Positions 15,869-24,426 of a stretch of DNA of 64,000 bases are shown piece after piece. Within the stretch, counting starts at the first letter, position 1; the number at the start of each line of letters is the position of its first letter. Below the pieces are notes generated by a model that was not told the DNA's origin, ran no database searches, and worked only from the letters and a program-made list of their open reading frames with translations. Origin of the DNA: Aurantiacibacter rhizosphaerae (lineage in GTDB: Bacteria; Pseudomonadota; Alphaproteobacteria; Sphingomonadales; Sphingomonadaceae). Location: assembly GCF_009807005.1 (NCBI RefSeq), contig NZ_WUBR01000003.1, forward strand, positions 310,001-374,000. Reading direction: 5' to 3'. Both the position numbers and the translations under genes were made by a program.

Positions 15869-16389
15869 AAGTAACCCGCAGAGCCGTGATCGCCGGTGCC
15901 ATAACTATTCCCGCCATCGCGGGGCTGGGCAGTTTTGCGCTTTCGCAGGGTAACGGCGGGCCGCTGGCCGGAGTCTACGATCCTGGCCTCCCTGCCGGAA
16001 AGCGCCTCGCCAGCATGCTGCGCGATGCGGGCCGCGGCGCGCGCGCGGTGGAGGGGGACCGTATCCGGCTGGCCCGCGAATTGTTTGCCGAAAAGCCCCC
16101 GCTGTTGGCGGGCGTAACGCGATCTGCCGATGCGCTGCTGTTTGCCGAAGTGGGGGCGGAAGAAGGCTATGACCTGAAGCTGGAACTGCGCGGCAACCGC
16201 CACGGCTGCTCCGGCAACAGCTGCTACGCGGAATGGAATCCGCTCAGCCGCCAGATGGTGGGCGCAGGGCCGGATTGGCTGGGCGCCTTTGCGGGCTTCG
16301 TCGCCAATCCCTCATCCCCCGTGCCGATGGATGGCGGCGCGGGTGACGAGGCGATGTCGACGGCCTGGCTGCTGGTGCGCCGCGCCTGA
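15865..16389 (+). CDS. exported protein of unknown function, third gene of the flavocytochrome operon
   Basis: 174 aa. The N-terminus MKVTRRAVIAGAITIPAIAG has twin arginines and a hydrophobic core, so it is a probable Tat (or Sec) substrate. The mature part contains LRGNRHGCSGNSCYAEWNPLSRQMVGAG, with two cysteines four residues apart (C-S-G-N-S-C). ATG 15865 overlaps the cytochrome stop as ATGA. I recognise no family. Its place directly after the flavoprotein and cytochrome suggests an assembly, maturation or docking factor for that periplasmic complex. This is inference from the operon only. Confidence 0.65.
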   Translation: MKVTRRAVIAGAITIPAIAGLGSFALSQGNGGPLAGVYDPGLPAGKRLASMLRDAGRGARAVEGDRIRLARELFAEKPPLLAGVTRSADALLFAEVGAEEGYDLKLELRGNRHGCSGNSCYAEWNPLSRQMVGAGPDWLGAFAGFVANPSSPVPMDGGAGDEAMSTAWLLVRRA

Positions 16390-16392
16390 TTC

Positions 16393-16890
16393 CTATTTGC
16401 GAATGATCAGCGAATCGGGCCGCTTGCGCGGTTTCCATTCGCCGTGGCCGGGGAAGCGTTCCAGCACCTTGCCATCCCACAAACGCACGATGCGGGTCTG
16501 GAAGCGCCATTTGCCGTCCTCGCCTTTCACCGCGTGATCGTCATACCAGCCGCAGAAGCGCAGTTCGTATGGCGGCTCGTCATGGCATTCGGTGACGAAA
16601 GCGAAACCGCGCATTTTCACGCTGCCATCATCTTGCGGGAAATACTGCACCTGCGTGACGTGGTGCTGGCGGCCGGGGAAGCCGGGGGCACCCGCATAAT
16701 GCGCCATCAGGCCGCGAATCCCCTCGTGACCGCGCCAGATGTCCGGGTCTTCGAACACCTCCTCGCTCATCAGGCAGTCTTCGGTAAAACATTCCACCAG
16801 CCCATCGGCATCGCCTGTATCCAGCGCCCAGCTATAGGCGGCGATCAGGTCTTGCAGGCCAAGGCGGTCTTCAATCGAAATGGTCGTCAT
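16393..16890 (-). CDS. NTF2/SnoaL-like protein
   Basis: 165-aa SnoaL_4-type protein. It begins TTISIEDRLGLQDLIAAYSWALDTGD, a common start for ring-hydroxylating-dioxygenase-beta-like and dehydratase-like NTF2 proteins. It goes on with LVECFTEDCLMSEEVF, GHEGIRGLMAHYA, RQHHVTQVQYFPQ and a C-terminal WRFQTRIVRLWDG. ATG 16890 has GGGAGAG upstream; the longer open frame only adds promoter sequence. It is divergent from the NmrA-quinoprotein-ALDH operon over operator site D. The paired histidines in RQHHVTQ are candidate catalytic residues. A lyase or dehydratase reaction on the island's substrate is likely but unproven. Confidence 0.72.
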   Translation of the reverse strand: MTTISIEDRLGLQDLIAAYSWALDTGDADGLVECFTEDCLMSEEVFEDPDIWRGHEGIRGLMAHYAGAPGFPGRQHHVTQVQYFPQDDGSVKMRGFAFVTECHDEPPYELRFCGWYDDHAVKGEDGKWRFQTRIVRLWDGKVLERFPGHGEWKPRKRPDSLIIRK

Positions 16891-16917
16891 GATCTCTCCC
16901 TCATATTGCACCAATCG

Positions 16918-16929
16918 TAACAGTCGTTA
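16918..16929. promoter_or_regulatory. 12-bp operator, site D
   Basis: TAACAGTCGTTA matches the site A/C sequence at 10 of 12 positions and keeps both TAAC and GTTA arms. It lies between the NTF2 gene (start 16890) and the NmrA gene (start 16982). Confidence 0.55.
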
Positions 16930-16981
16930 TGATGATCGCAAGCGGCCAGCAGCCAGAATGGGCCGCAAAAGGGAGAGTTTT

Positions 16982-17890
16982 GTGGCAAGAATCATCGTAT
17001 CCGGCGCGTCCGGCCAGTTTGGCCACGCCGCCGCCTCGCAATTGCTGGACATGGGTGAGGATGTGATCGCCCTGTCGCGCAACACCGACAAGCTGGCCGA
17101 TCTGGCAGAGCGCGGCGCAGATGTGCGATCCGCCGATTTCGAAAGCCCTGACGGTTTGGAAGAAGCGATGGCCGGCGGTGAAAAACTGCTGCTGATTTCC
17201 ACCACCATGGTGGGGGAGCGCCCGCGCCAGCATGGCAATGCGATCGATGCGGCCAAGGCTGCCGGTGTGAAGCACATCGTCTACACCTCCATCGTCGATG
17301 GCGGTAATCCCGATCATCCGGCGGTGGAACAGCACGATCACTGCGCAACGGAAAAGCTGCTGCGCAATTCGGGCGTTGCCTACACCATCCTCTACAACAG
17401 CCAGTATGCGGAGGCGGTGGCCACGGCGATGGCCATCCCCGCGCTGACCGCCGGATCGAAGCCCGACAATTGCGGCGACGGCAAGATCGCCTTCGTCAGC
17501 CGCGACGATTGCGTGCGCACCGCCGTTGCCGTGCTGACGCAGGAAGGGCACGAGAACACCACGATCAACGTGACCGGGCCGGAATTGCTGAGCGTGCCGA
17601 AGGCGATGGAACTGGCATCCGAAATGGCGGGCAAGCCGATCGAGATCATCCCTGTCACGGATGAGGAAATGTACGAATATTTCGATACGCTGGGCGTCGC
17701 GCGCAAGGCCGCGGACGTTGACGTGAACGGCCCGATCCCTTGGGCCAGCGAAGGCATGGTGACATTCGGCCAGGCCATTCGCGAAGGCTATTTCGACGTA
17801 AAATCCGACGCGGTGGAGCGCATCACCGGCCAGAAGCCGCGCACCCTGCGATCCGTTTTTGAACAATACAAGGGGGCATGGCCCGCATGA
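16982..17890 (+). CDS. NmrA-like NAD(P)-binding oxidoreductase
   Basis: 302-aa atypical SDR of the NmrA/QOR2 type, starting at GTG 16982 after GGGAGAG. The N-terminal Rossmann motif is VSGASGQFGHAAA, followed by ALSRNTDKLADLAERGADV. Later blocks KHIVYTSIVDGG and YTILYNSQYAEAV are typical of the subgroup, which lacks the classical Tyr-Lys pair. Members reduce quinones, act as redox sensors, or reduce benzylic ethers in the plant relatives (phenylcoumaran and pinoresinol reductases belong to the NmrA-type superfamily). It leads an operon with the quinoprotein dehydrogenase and ALDH. A reductase for a lignan-like or quinone intermediate is possible. Confidence 0.75.
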   Translation: MARIIVSGASGQFGHAAASQLLDMGEDVIALSRNTDKLADLAERGADVRSADFESPDGLEEAMAGGEKLLLISTTMVGERPRQHGNAIDAAKAAGVKHIVYTSIVDGGNPDHPAVEQHDHCATEKLLRNSGVAYTILYNSQYAEAVATAMAIPALTAGSKPDNCGDGKIAFVSRDDCVRTAVAVLTQEGHENTTINVTGPELLSVPKAMELASEMAGKPIEIIPVTDEEMYEYFDTLGVARKAADVDVNGPIPWASEGMVTFGQAIREGYFDVKSDAVERITGQKPRTLRSVFEQYKGAWPA

Positions 17891-20109
17891 ACCGCATCCT
17901 CGCAATCGCCGCTGTCATCGGGCTTTCCGCATGCACCGCAGCGGCTGTATCAGAGCCAGAAACCGCAACCCCGCTGGCGTTCCAGGACATGCCGCTTGGC
18001 GCGGGCGAGAACTGGGACAATCCCGGAGGCGACTGGGGCGAAAGTCATTTCTCGCGGCTGGAAACGATCAATCCCGGCAATGTCAGCCGCATGGGCCTGG
18101 CCTGGGAATACGACCTTGGCACCTCCCGCGTGCAGGAGGCGACGCCTGTAGTGATCGACGGGGTGATGTACACCTCCGGCAACCTTGGCCGCGTGTACGC
18201 GCTGAATGCCGCGACGGGCGAGGAATTGTGGACCTTCACGCCTGAGCTGGACATGCAGGTGAACCGCTTCGCCTGCTGCGATCAGGCCAATCGCGGCGTT
18301 GCCGTGAGCGGTGACAAGGTGATGGTGGCCGCGCTGGACGGCAGGCTGTGGGCACTGGACAGGGCGACGGGCGAGCCGGTGTGGAGCGTGGACACCGTGG
18401 TGGATCACACGCGCGGATACACCTCCACAGGCGCGCCCGAAGTGGCAGGCGATCTGGTGGTGATCGGCAATGGCGGCTCTGAATATGATGCGCGCGGCTA
18501 TGTGACGGCATATAATATCGCCGATGGCTCGCAGGCGTGGCGGTTCTTCACGATTCCCCACGATCCCGCCGAAGGCCCGCAGGAAAACCCCGAACTGGTG
18601 CCTGCGCTGGAAACATGGTCCGAAGAAACCCGCTGGGATATCGGCGGCGGCGGGACGGCATGGGATGCCATTGTCTACGACCCGAAATTTGACCAGGTGA
18701 TCGTGGGCACTGGCAATGGCGGCCCCTATCCGCAGGCAGTCCGTTCGCCCGGCGGGGGTGACAACCTGTACCTCAATTCGCTGGTGGCGCTGGACCGCGA
18801 GACGGGCCGGATGAACTGGCATTTTCAGGAAACGCCGCAGGACAATTGGGATCTCACCGCCACGCAGCCGATGATCCTCACCTCGCTGGATATCGATGGA
18901 GAGCAGCGTCCCGTCATTCTCCACACGCCGAAGAACGGCTTCTTCTTCGTGGTGGATCGCGAGAACGGATATGCCCACGCGGCCAATCCGATCGTGCGCA
19001 CCAATTGGGCGGACGGCTTCGACATGGAAGCGCAGCGTCCTAACATCACCATGGAAGATGCCGATTATTCCAATGGGCCCAAGATCGTGTTTCCCGGCTC
19101 TCCTGGTGCGCGCAATTGGTATCCGGCGGCCTATGATCCCACGCGTGACACCTATTTCGCGCATGTGCTGGATATGGGGAACCTGCTGTTCCTGCCCGGA
19201 CCTGTCGACAATGTGGAGCGCAAGGAAAAGGCGCTGAACGCGGGCGCTGCCATCATCTTCACCCCCGATCTGGAGGCTGCCGCCGCCACTCTGCCGCCGC
19301 CGCTGCGTGCCGCAGTGCAGGCGCAGGCCGCGTGGGAATGGGTGAAGCAGAAACCCTTTGAAAGCCAGCTGCGCGCCATCGATCCGATGACCGGTGAAAC
19401 GAAATGGGCGGTGGAGCAGCTGGGCTGGCAGGATCGCAACGGCGTGCTGGCCACGCAAAGCGGCCTGGTGTTCCACGGCAATGTGGCAGGCACCGTGTTT
19501 GCGCGCGACGCCGATACCGGAGAGGCGCTGTGGAGCATCGAGACAGGCTCCACCATTATGGCCGCCCCGATGACCTACATGGTGGACGGCGTGCAATATG
19601 TGGCCGTGCAAACCGGCTGGGGCGGCGGCGGCTGGGGCTTCGTGCCCCGCTATTCCGCAGCCTATTCCAAGGGGAACGCCAACCGCATTCTCGTTTTCCG
19701 ACTGGACGGCGGGCAGGTGGCAATCCCCGAAGACCTGCCGCCGCTGCAACCCGCGCCCGAACCGCCGGAACAGTTTGCAGATGCAACGCCAGAGATGATC
19801 GCGCGCGGCGCAGCCATGTTCACCGAGAATTGCACCATGTGCCATTCCAACCAGCCCCGCGCCGGGCTGCCGGACCTGCGCCGCATGAACCGCGGCATAC
19901 ATGGCGGCTTCCAGCAGATCGTGCGCGGCGGGCTGTTCGTCAGCCGCGGGATGCCGCAGTTCGAGGATTTGCTGAGCGAGGAGGATGTGCATGCCATCCA
20001 CGCATGGCTGATCAGCGTGCAGGGCCCCTTGCGTGAGCGGGAGCTGGAGCTGCAGGAAAAAGGCCTGCCGCTCGACACGCAATCGCTGACCATTCTCTCC
20101 AACTATTGA
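17887..20109 (+). CDS. PQQ-dependent quinohemoprotein alcohol dehydrogenase, calcium-type signature, lipoprotein
   Basis: 740 aa from ATG 17887, which overlaps the NmrA stop as ATGA and has AGGGGG ten bases upstream. The N-terminus MNRILAIAAVIGLSAC ends in a lipobox, so the enzyme is probably anchored in the periplasm. The eight-bladed PQQ propeller (about 35-610) contains the vicinal disulfide Cys130-Cys131 (FACCDQ) and the catalytic Asp322 in DNWDLTATQP. The residue two after the catalytic Asp is Thr324, not Asp, as in calcium enzymes. A C-terminal cytochrome c domain has CTMCH (649-653) and a Met in RGMPQFEDLL. It should oxidise a primary or benzylic alcohol and pass electrons through its own heme. 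Confidence 0.88.
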   Translation: MNRILAIAAVIGLSACTAAAVSEPETATPLAFQDMPLGAGENWDNPGGDWGESHFSRLETINPGNVSRMGLAWEYDLGTSRVQEATPVVIDGVMYTSGNLGRVYALNAATGEELWTFTPELDMQVNRFACCDQANRGVAVSGDKVMVAALDGRLWALDRATGEPVWSVDTVVDHTRGYTSTGAPEVAGDLVVIGNGGSEYDARGYVTAYNIADGSQAWRFFTIPHDPAEGPQENPELVPALETWSEETRWDIGGGGTAWDAIVYDPKFDQVIVGTGNGGPYPQAVRSPGGGDNLYLNSLVALDRETGRMNWHFQETPQDNWDLTATQPMILTSLDIDGEQRPVILHTPKNGFFFVVDRENGYAHAANPIVRTNWADGFDMEAQRPNITMEDADYSNGPKIVFPGSPGARNWYPAAYDPTRDTYFAHVLDMGNLLFLPGPVDNVERKEKALNAGAAIIFTPDLEAAAATLPPPLRAAVQAQAAWEWVKQKPFESQLRAIDPMTGETKWAVEQLGWQDRNGVLATQSGLVFHGNVAGTVFARDADTGEALWSIETGSTIMAAPMTYMVDGVQYVAVQTGWGGGGWGFVPRYSAAYSKGNANRILVFRLDGGQVAIPEDLPPLQPAPEPPEQFADATPEMIARGAAMFTENCTMCHSNQPRAGLPDLRRMNRGIHGGFQQIVRGGLFVSRGMPQFEDLLSEEDVHAIHAWLISVQGPLRERELELQEKGLPLDTQSLTILSNY

Positions 20110-20126
20110 TCGCAGGAGATCCGACG

Positions 20127-21596
20127 ATGACCCCCAATGGCGTGAACGTGAAACACCCGGACAAGCTTTTCATCGGCGGCGAATGGGTCACCCCTGCCTC
20201 CAATGAAAGCATCGAGGTGGTGAACCCGGCCAGCGAGGAGGTGGTGGCCCGCACTGCTGCCGCCGGAAACCGCGACATGGATGCCGCCGTCGCCGCCGCG
20301 CGCGATGCGTTTGACAACGGCCCGTGGCCGCGCCTTTCACCGATGGAGCGGATGGCCAAGCTGATGGAGATGGTCGATCACCTGGAAACCCGCGTGCCCG
20401 AACTGGCGGCCGCATGGTCTGCCCAGATCGGCGGCCTCGCCAGCACGGCGGGGCCGATGCATGCTGGCGGTGTGGCGGGCCTGCGCGGCATTGCCTCTCT
20501 GGGTGAACGCTTCGCCTGGGTGGAGCAGCGCCCCGGCATGGCGGTGGACACGGTTACCGTGGTTCGCGAACCTGTTGGCGTCGTCGTCGCCATCGCGCCG
20601 TGGAACGGGCCGTTCGCCATCATGGCCAACAAGGTGTTCTACGCCCTGATTGCTGGCTGCACCGTGGTGATGAAGCCTTCGCCCGAAACCCCGCTGGAAG
20701 CCTATATCATCGCCGAAGCGGCAGAGGCCGTGGGAATGCCAGCGGGCACGGTGAACCTCGTTCCTTCTGATCGGGAGGCGGCGGACCACCTGATTCACTC
20801 CACCGATATCGACAAGATCACCTTCACCGGCTCCACCGCGGCGGGCAAGCACATCGCCAGCGTAGCAGGCGGCAACATGGTGCGCGCGACGTTCGAACTG
20901 GGCGGCAAGAGCGCGGCGATCATCCGCGACGACTTTCCCATCGAGGCGGCGGCGGGAATTCTTGGCAACACCATCACCGTGATGAGCGGGCAGGTCTGCG
21001 CCATGCTGAGCCGCGCCATCGTGCCGAAGGCTCGGCATGACGAACTGGCCGAGGCCATTGCAGGCGTGATGAAGGGCGTCAAAATCGGGCACCCCGATGA
21101 CGAGGATACCCAGCTTGGCCCCGTTGCCATGCACCGCCAGCTTGAGCGTATCGAGATGTATATCGAGGCAGGCAAGGCGAGCGGCGCGGACCTTGTGACC
21201 GGCGGCAAGCGGCCTGCCCACATGAACAAGGGCTATTACATGGAGCCCACGCTGTTCGCCAATGTCGATAACACGTCACGAATAGCGCAACAGGAAATCT
21301 TCGGCCCCGTGCTGTGCCTGATCCCGGCGGAGGACGAGGAAGATGCCATCCGCATCGCCAACGAAAGCGACTTCGGCCTCAACGGCAGTGTCTTCACCAA
21401 TGACGCGCAAGCCGCCTACGACATCGCCCGCCGCGTGCGCACTGGCGTGGTCGGCCAGAACGGCATGCGCATGGAGTGGACCGCACCCTTCGGCGGCTTC
21501 AAGCAATCCGGCATTGGCCGCGAAGGCGGCGACGAGGGCATCCACGCCTATGTCGAGACGAAGACGATCCTGACGGATGCCGGGGTTGAGGTTTAG
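20127..21596 (+). CDS. NAD(P)-dependent aldehyde dehydrogenase
   Basis: 489-aa class-3-fold aldehyde dehydrogenase. Motifs are IAPWNGPFAIMANK for the cofactor, FTGSTAAGKHIAS, the general base Glu257 in FELGGKSAA and the nucleophile Cys291 in SGQVCAMLSR. The family end motif GGFKQSGIGREGG is intact. AGGAG precedes ATG 20127. It lies 17 bp after the quinoprotein gene and completes an alcohol-to-acid pair: periplasmic alcohol oxidation and then aldehyde oxidation in the cytosol. It also could oxidise vanillin-like aldehydes released by the lignostilbene-type oxygenases. The particular aldehyde is not readable from sequence. Confidence 0.88.
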   Translation: MTPNGVNVKHPDKLFIGGEWVTPASNESIEVVNPASEEVVARTAAAGNRDMDAAVAAARDAFDNGPWPRLSPMERMAKLMEMVDHLETRVPELAAAWSAQIGGLASTAGPMHAGGVAGLRGIASLGERFAWVEQRPGMAVDTVTVVREPVGVVVAIAPWNGPFAIMANKVFYALIAGCTVVMKPSPETPLEAYIIAEAAEAVGMPAGTVNLVPSDREAADHLIHSTDIDKITFTGSTAAGKHIASVAGGNMVRATFELGGKSAAIIRDDFPIEAAAGILGNTITVMSGQVCAMLSRAIVPKARHDELAEAIAGVMKGVKIGHPDDEDTQLGPVAMHRQLERIEMYIEAGKASGADLVTGGKRPAHMNKGYYMEPTLFANVDNTSRIAQQEIFGPVLCLIPAEDEEDAIRIANESDFGLNGSVFTNDAQAAYDIARRVRTGVVGQNGMRMEWTAPFGGFKQSGIGREGGDEGIHAYVETKTILTDAGVEV

Positions 21597-21747
21597 TACC
21601 AACTGGCGAACTGGTTCGGAGATCTGACCCCTTGCAATCGCAAGTGCATTGAGTCATTTCCGGTGTGCCGAAAATAGAGTTGCAGGTTGGTAGTTCCTGC
21701 GCCCGTCCATCGGGTTCTTCCCTGCCACGGCGTCAACCCAATTGTTT

Positions 21748-21780
21748 GGGAAGGCGCTGCTGTGGGTTTCGCGCCTTCCC
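21748..21780. promoter_or_regulatory. long inverted repeat upstream of DUF1772 gene
   Basis: GGGAAGGCGC and GCGCCTTCCC form perfect 10-bp arms around a 13-base loop, ending 21 bp before the DUF1772 start codon. No T-tract follows. It could act as a factor-assisted terminator of the upstream operon or as a translation-control hairpin. The rest of the 205-bp gap (21597-21801) shows no gene. Confidence 0.35.
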
Positions 21781-21801
21781 GGCTGATGCCGAGGAAATAC
21801 C

Positions 21802-22239
21802 ATGTTCGAACTATCACTGGCCGCTCTGATCTTTGTCGCGCTTTTTACAGGGGCAGCGCTCTATATCTCTCTGGTCGAACATCCCGCGCGGCTTGTTCTG
21901 CCGGACGATCCATTGTTAGCGCAGTGGCAACCGAGCTATAGGCGGGCGTTACCGATCCAGTCCGGATTGGCTATTGCCGGCGGTTTGACGGGGCTGATCG
22001 TGTGGTACATCTCCAGCGATTGGCGATGGCTTGCCGGAAGTATCGCCATTCTCGCAAACTGGCCGTACACCTTGATCGTGATGATGCCCGCAAACAAGCG
22101 GCTGATGGCCATGGCGCAAAATCAGGCTGGCGCTGAGAGCCGGGCTTTGCTGACCCAATGGGGCAGGCAGCATGCTGTCAGAGGCGCGCTCGGCGCAGCA
22201 GCACTGGCGCTGTTCGCCTTGGGTGCTACCGGGTTATGA
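21802..22239 (+). CDS. DUF1772 family membrane protein
   Basis: 145 aa with four predicted membrane segments, in the arrangement of DUF1772 (anthrone-oxygenase-like) proteins. Conserved features are ALYISLVEHPARLVL at the end of the first segment and LANWPYTLIVMMPANKRLM before the last. ATG 21802 is preceded by GAGG. It is a single-gene unit converging on the second quinoprotein gene (5 bp between stops). Fungal relatives oxidise anthrones without a cofactor; bacterial members are uncharacterised as far as I know. A role at the membrane in aromatic or quinone oxidation would suit the neighbourhood but is not shown. Confidence 0.72.
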   Translation: MFELSLAALIFVALFTGAALYISLVEHPARLVLPDDPLLAQWQPSYRRALPIQSGLAIAGGLTGLIVWYISSDWRWLAGSIAILANWPYTLIVMMPANKRLMAMAQNQAGAESRALLTQWGRQHAVRGALGAAALALFALGATGL

Positions 22240-22244
22240 AGCAT

Positions 22245-24425
22245 CTAATCAATCCCGATCGCCGCCAACAGTGCCTCGTCCAAATCCAGCGCCGTATCAC
22301 CCGCCGGGAAGCCGTTCTGCTCCAGCATATAGGCTGTCACCGCCAGGTAATCCGGATCGCTGAGTGAGCCGGGTGAGCCCATCGGCATGGCGTCGCGGGT
22401 GTAGGCGAACAGTTCCGCCACGCTGCGACCGCGCCATTTGTTCATGAAGGCGACGCCGCGGATCGGGGCCGTGCCGCCTGCGCCTTGCAGGTCTGCTCCG
22501 TGGCAGGCGGCGCAGTTGGTCTGGTAGACCGCGAGGCCTGCCTGGGCTTGCGCGGCGGAGAACACGCCGTCCGACGCAGCACGGCTGAAACCGCCGATAT
22601 TGCCGCCCGGTGGCGGTGCATCGGCAGAGCCCATCGCGCCTTGCGGGTTCACCTGCTCCCGCTTCGGTCCGCGGTGGCCGATGCCGGCTTCGGGTAGAGC
22701 GAAAACGAACAGCGTGTTCTGCCGCCCGTGCTGGATTTCGGGCGTAAAATTGTCGCTGAGCCAGAAGCCGGTGGAGACAGCGACATATTGCTGCCCGTCC
22801 ACGGCGAAGGTGGCGGGATATCCGGTGACCGAACTGCCCACGTTCATGGACCACAACACCTCGCCGCTGCGCTGGTCCATCGCCAGCACAAAGCCCTCCG
22901 CATCGCCCGCGAACAGCAATCCGCCACCCGTGGTGAGCAGCGATTGCGTGCCCGCGCGCTGCTGATAGGTCCACTCGCTTGCCCCCGTCACCGCGTTCAC
23001 CGCGTGGATCGCGCCGATCATGCCGCCTGCTTCCGGGTCCGCATAAGTGCGGCTGGCGATGCCATAGACGCCGGTATCGCCTTCGCCCGGATCGAGGGCC
23101 GACATTTCCGCACAGGTGTTGGTCAGCGGGAAATACATGGTCTGCGTCAACGGGCTGTAGGCCGGCGCGTAGTAATTTGCGCCGCCCGTGGGGCCGGGAC
23201 AGATGGTGATGCTTTCGCCATAGGCGGTGGGGATCGTTTCGGGGTTCACCGTCACGCGCCCGCTCTCGCCATCGATGCTGGCCACGATATTCTGCCGCAA
23301 GGAGGGCCGCGCCCACAGGAATTTGCCCGTTTCGCGGTCCAGCGTGTAGATCACCCCGGTCTTGCCCGGCACGCCGGAGAGGGTGCGATACGTGCGGCCC
23401 GGCTGGATATCGGGCGCCATCCATTCAACGTCTGCCGGATCGGGCGCCACCTGCTGATCTATCAGCATGCGCGGGAAGGTGTGGTCCATGTCCCACTGGT
23501 CCACCAGATGCTGGTAATGCCAGACGATCTCGCCCGTCGCCACGTCCAGCGCCAGCGTGGAATTGTGATAGAGATAGGTCTCGTCATTGCCCGCCAAGCG
23601 GATTTTCGGCGTCGGCGCGCTGACGGATGTGCCCATGTAGACAAGGCCCAGTTCCGGATCGAAGCTGGGGATCATCCATGCGCCCACCTGCTGCCTGTCC
23701 TCCAGCGGCACATCGCCCCATGTCGCATCATTGGGATCGTCACCTTGCGCGATGGGGCTGGTGCGCCACACCTCCTCTCCCGTCTCGGCGTTGTGCGCGG
23801 TGATGATGCAGGCCTGCGGACCTCCCTCTGGCTGGCAGGAGCGCCCGGTGATGGCGAGACCGTTGGCGATGATCGGTCCGCTGCTCTGCTTGGCCCCCTT
23901 GTGATAATCCAGGATCTGCGTTTCCCACACCAGTTCGCCGGTGCGGGCATCCAGCGCATAAAGATAATCGTCAGCGCCGTTGCCGATGATGAGATTGCCG
24001 TAAAGCGCCACGTTGCGCGTGGTGTCATACACCGGCAGGATCTGGCCGATATCTTCGGGCAGGTCGCGGGCATAGCGCCACAGCAGCTGGCCAGATGCTG
24101 CATCGATGGCGTGGATGGTGTCGGCGGGGCCGGGGAAATACATGATCCCGTCATGCACCAGCGGCGTGCCTTCCTGGTGACCGGGATTGAGCGGCATGGC
24201 CCACACCATGCGCAGGTTTTGCACGTTGCCCGTGTTGATCTGGTCCAGCGGGGAATAGCCCCAGCTATCCAGCGTGCGCCGCCAGCTGAGCCAGTCGGCA
24301 GGATCGGGGTTCTGAATTTCCGCATCGGTAACCGGGACGAAATCCGGCACGCCCTGCGCAGATGCGGCGGTGATAACCAGCGCCGTCAGCGCGGTGCCAA
24401 GTGCAAGCTTTCCCATCCGCGCCAT
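22245..24425 (-). CDS. PQQ-dependent quinohemoprotein dehydrogenase with lanthanide-type Asp signature
   Basis: 726 aa from ATG 24425, with GGAG at 7-base spacing; the longer open frame only runs back into the upstream gene. A Sec signal (LALGTALTALVITAASAQ) directs it to the periplasm. The PQQ propeller carries the catalytic Asp312 in VDQWDMDHTF. Two residues on is Asp314, the extra carboxylate that marks lanthanide-dependent XoxF/ExaF-type enzymes. The adjacent-cysteine disulfide of most alcohol dehydrogenases is missing; a spaced pair in GRSCQPEGGPQACI may replace it. A C-terminal cytochrome c domain has CAACH (638-642) and a probable Met ligand in AMPMGSPGSL. It follows the exported NTF2 lipoprotein gene with one base between. 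Confidence 0.86.
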   Translation of the reverse strand: MARMGKLALGTALTALVITAASAQGVPDFVPVTDAEIQNPDPADWLSWRRTLDSWGYSPLDQINTGNVQNLRMVWAMPLNPGHQEGTPLVHDGIMYFPGPADTIHAIDAASGQLLWRYARDLPEDIGQILPVYDTTRNVALYGNLIIGNGADDYLYALDARTGELVWETQILDYHKGAKQSSGPIIANGLAITGRSCQPEGGPQACIITAHNAETGEEVWRTSPIAQGDDPNDATWGDVPLEDRQQVGAWMIPSFDPELGLVYMGTSVSAPTPKIRLAGNDETYLYHNSTLALDVATGEIVWHYQHLVDQWDMDHTFPRMLIDQQVAPDPADVEWMAPDIQPGRTYRTLSGVPGKTGVIYTLDRETGKFLWARPSLRQNIVASIDGESGRVTVNPETIPTAYGESITICPGPTGGANYYAPAYSPLTQTMYFPLTNTCAEMSALDPGEGDTGVYGIASRTYADPEAGGMIGAIHAVNAVTGASEWTYQQRAGTQSLLTTGGGLLFAGDAEGFVLAMDQRSGEVLWSMNVGSSVTGYPATFAVDGQQYVAVSTGFWLSDNFTPEIQHGRQNTLFVFALPEAGIGHRGPKREQVNPQGAMGSADAPPPGGNIGGFSRAASDGVFSAAQAQAGLAVYQTNCAACHGADLQGAGGTAPIRGVAFMNKWRGRSVAELFAYTRDAMPMGSPGSLSDPDYLAVTAYMLEQNGFPAGDTALDLDEALLAAIGID

Positions 24426-24426
24426 C

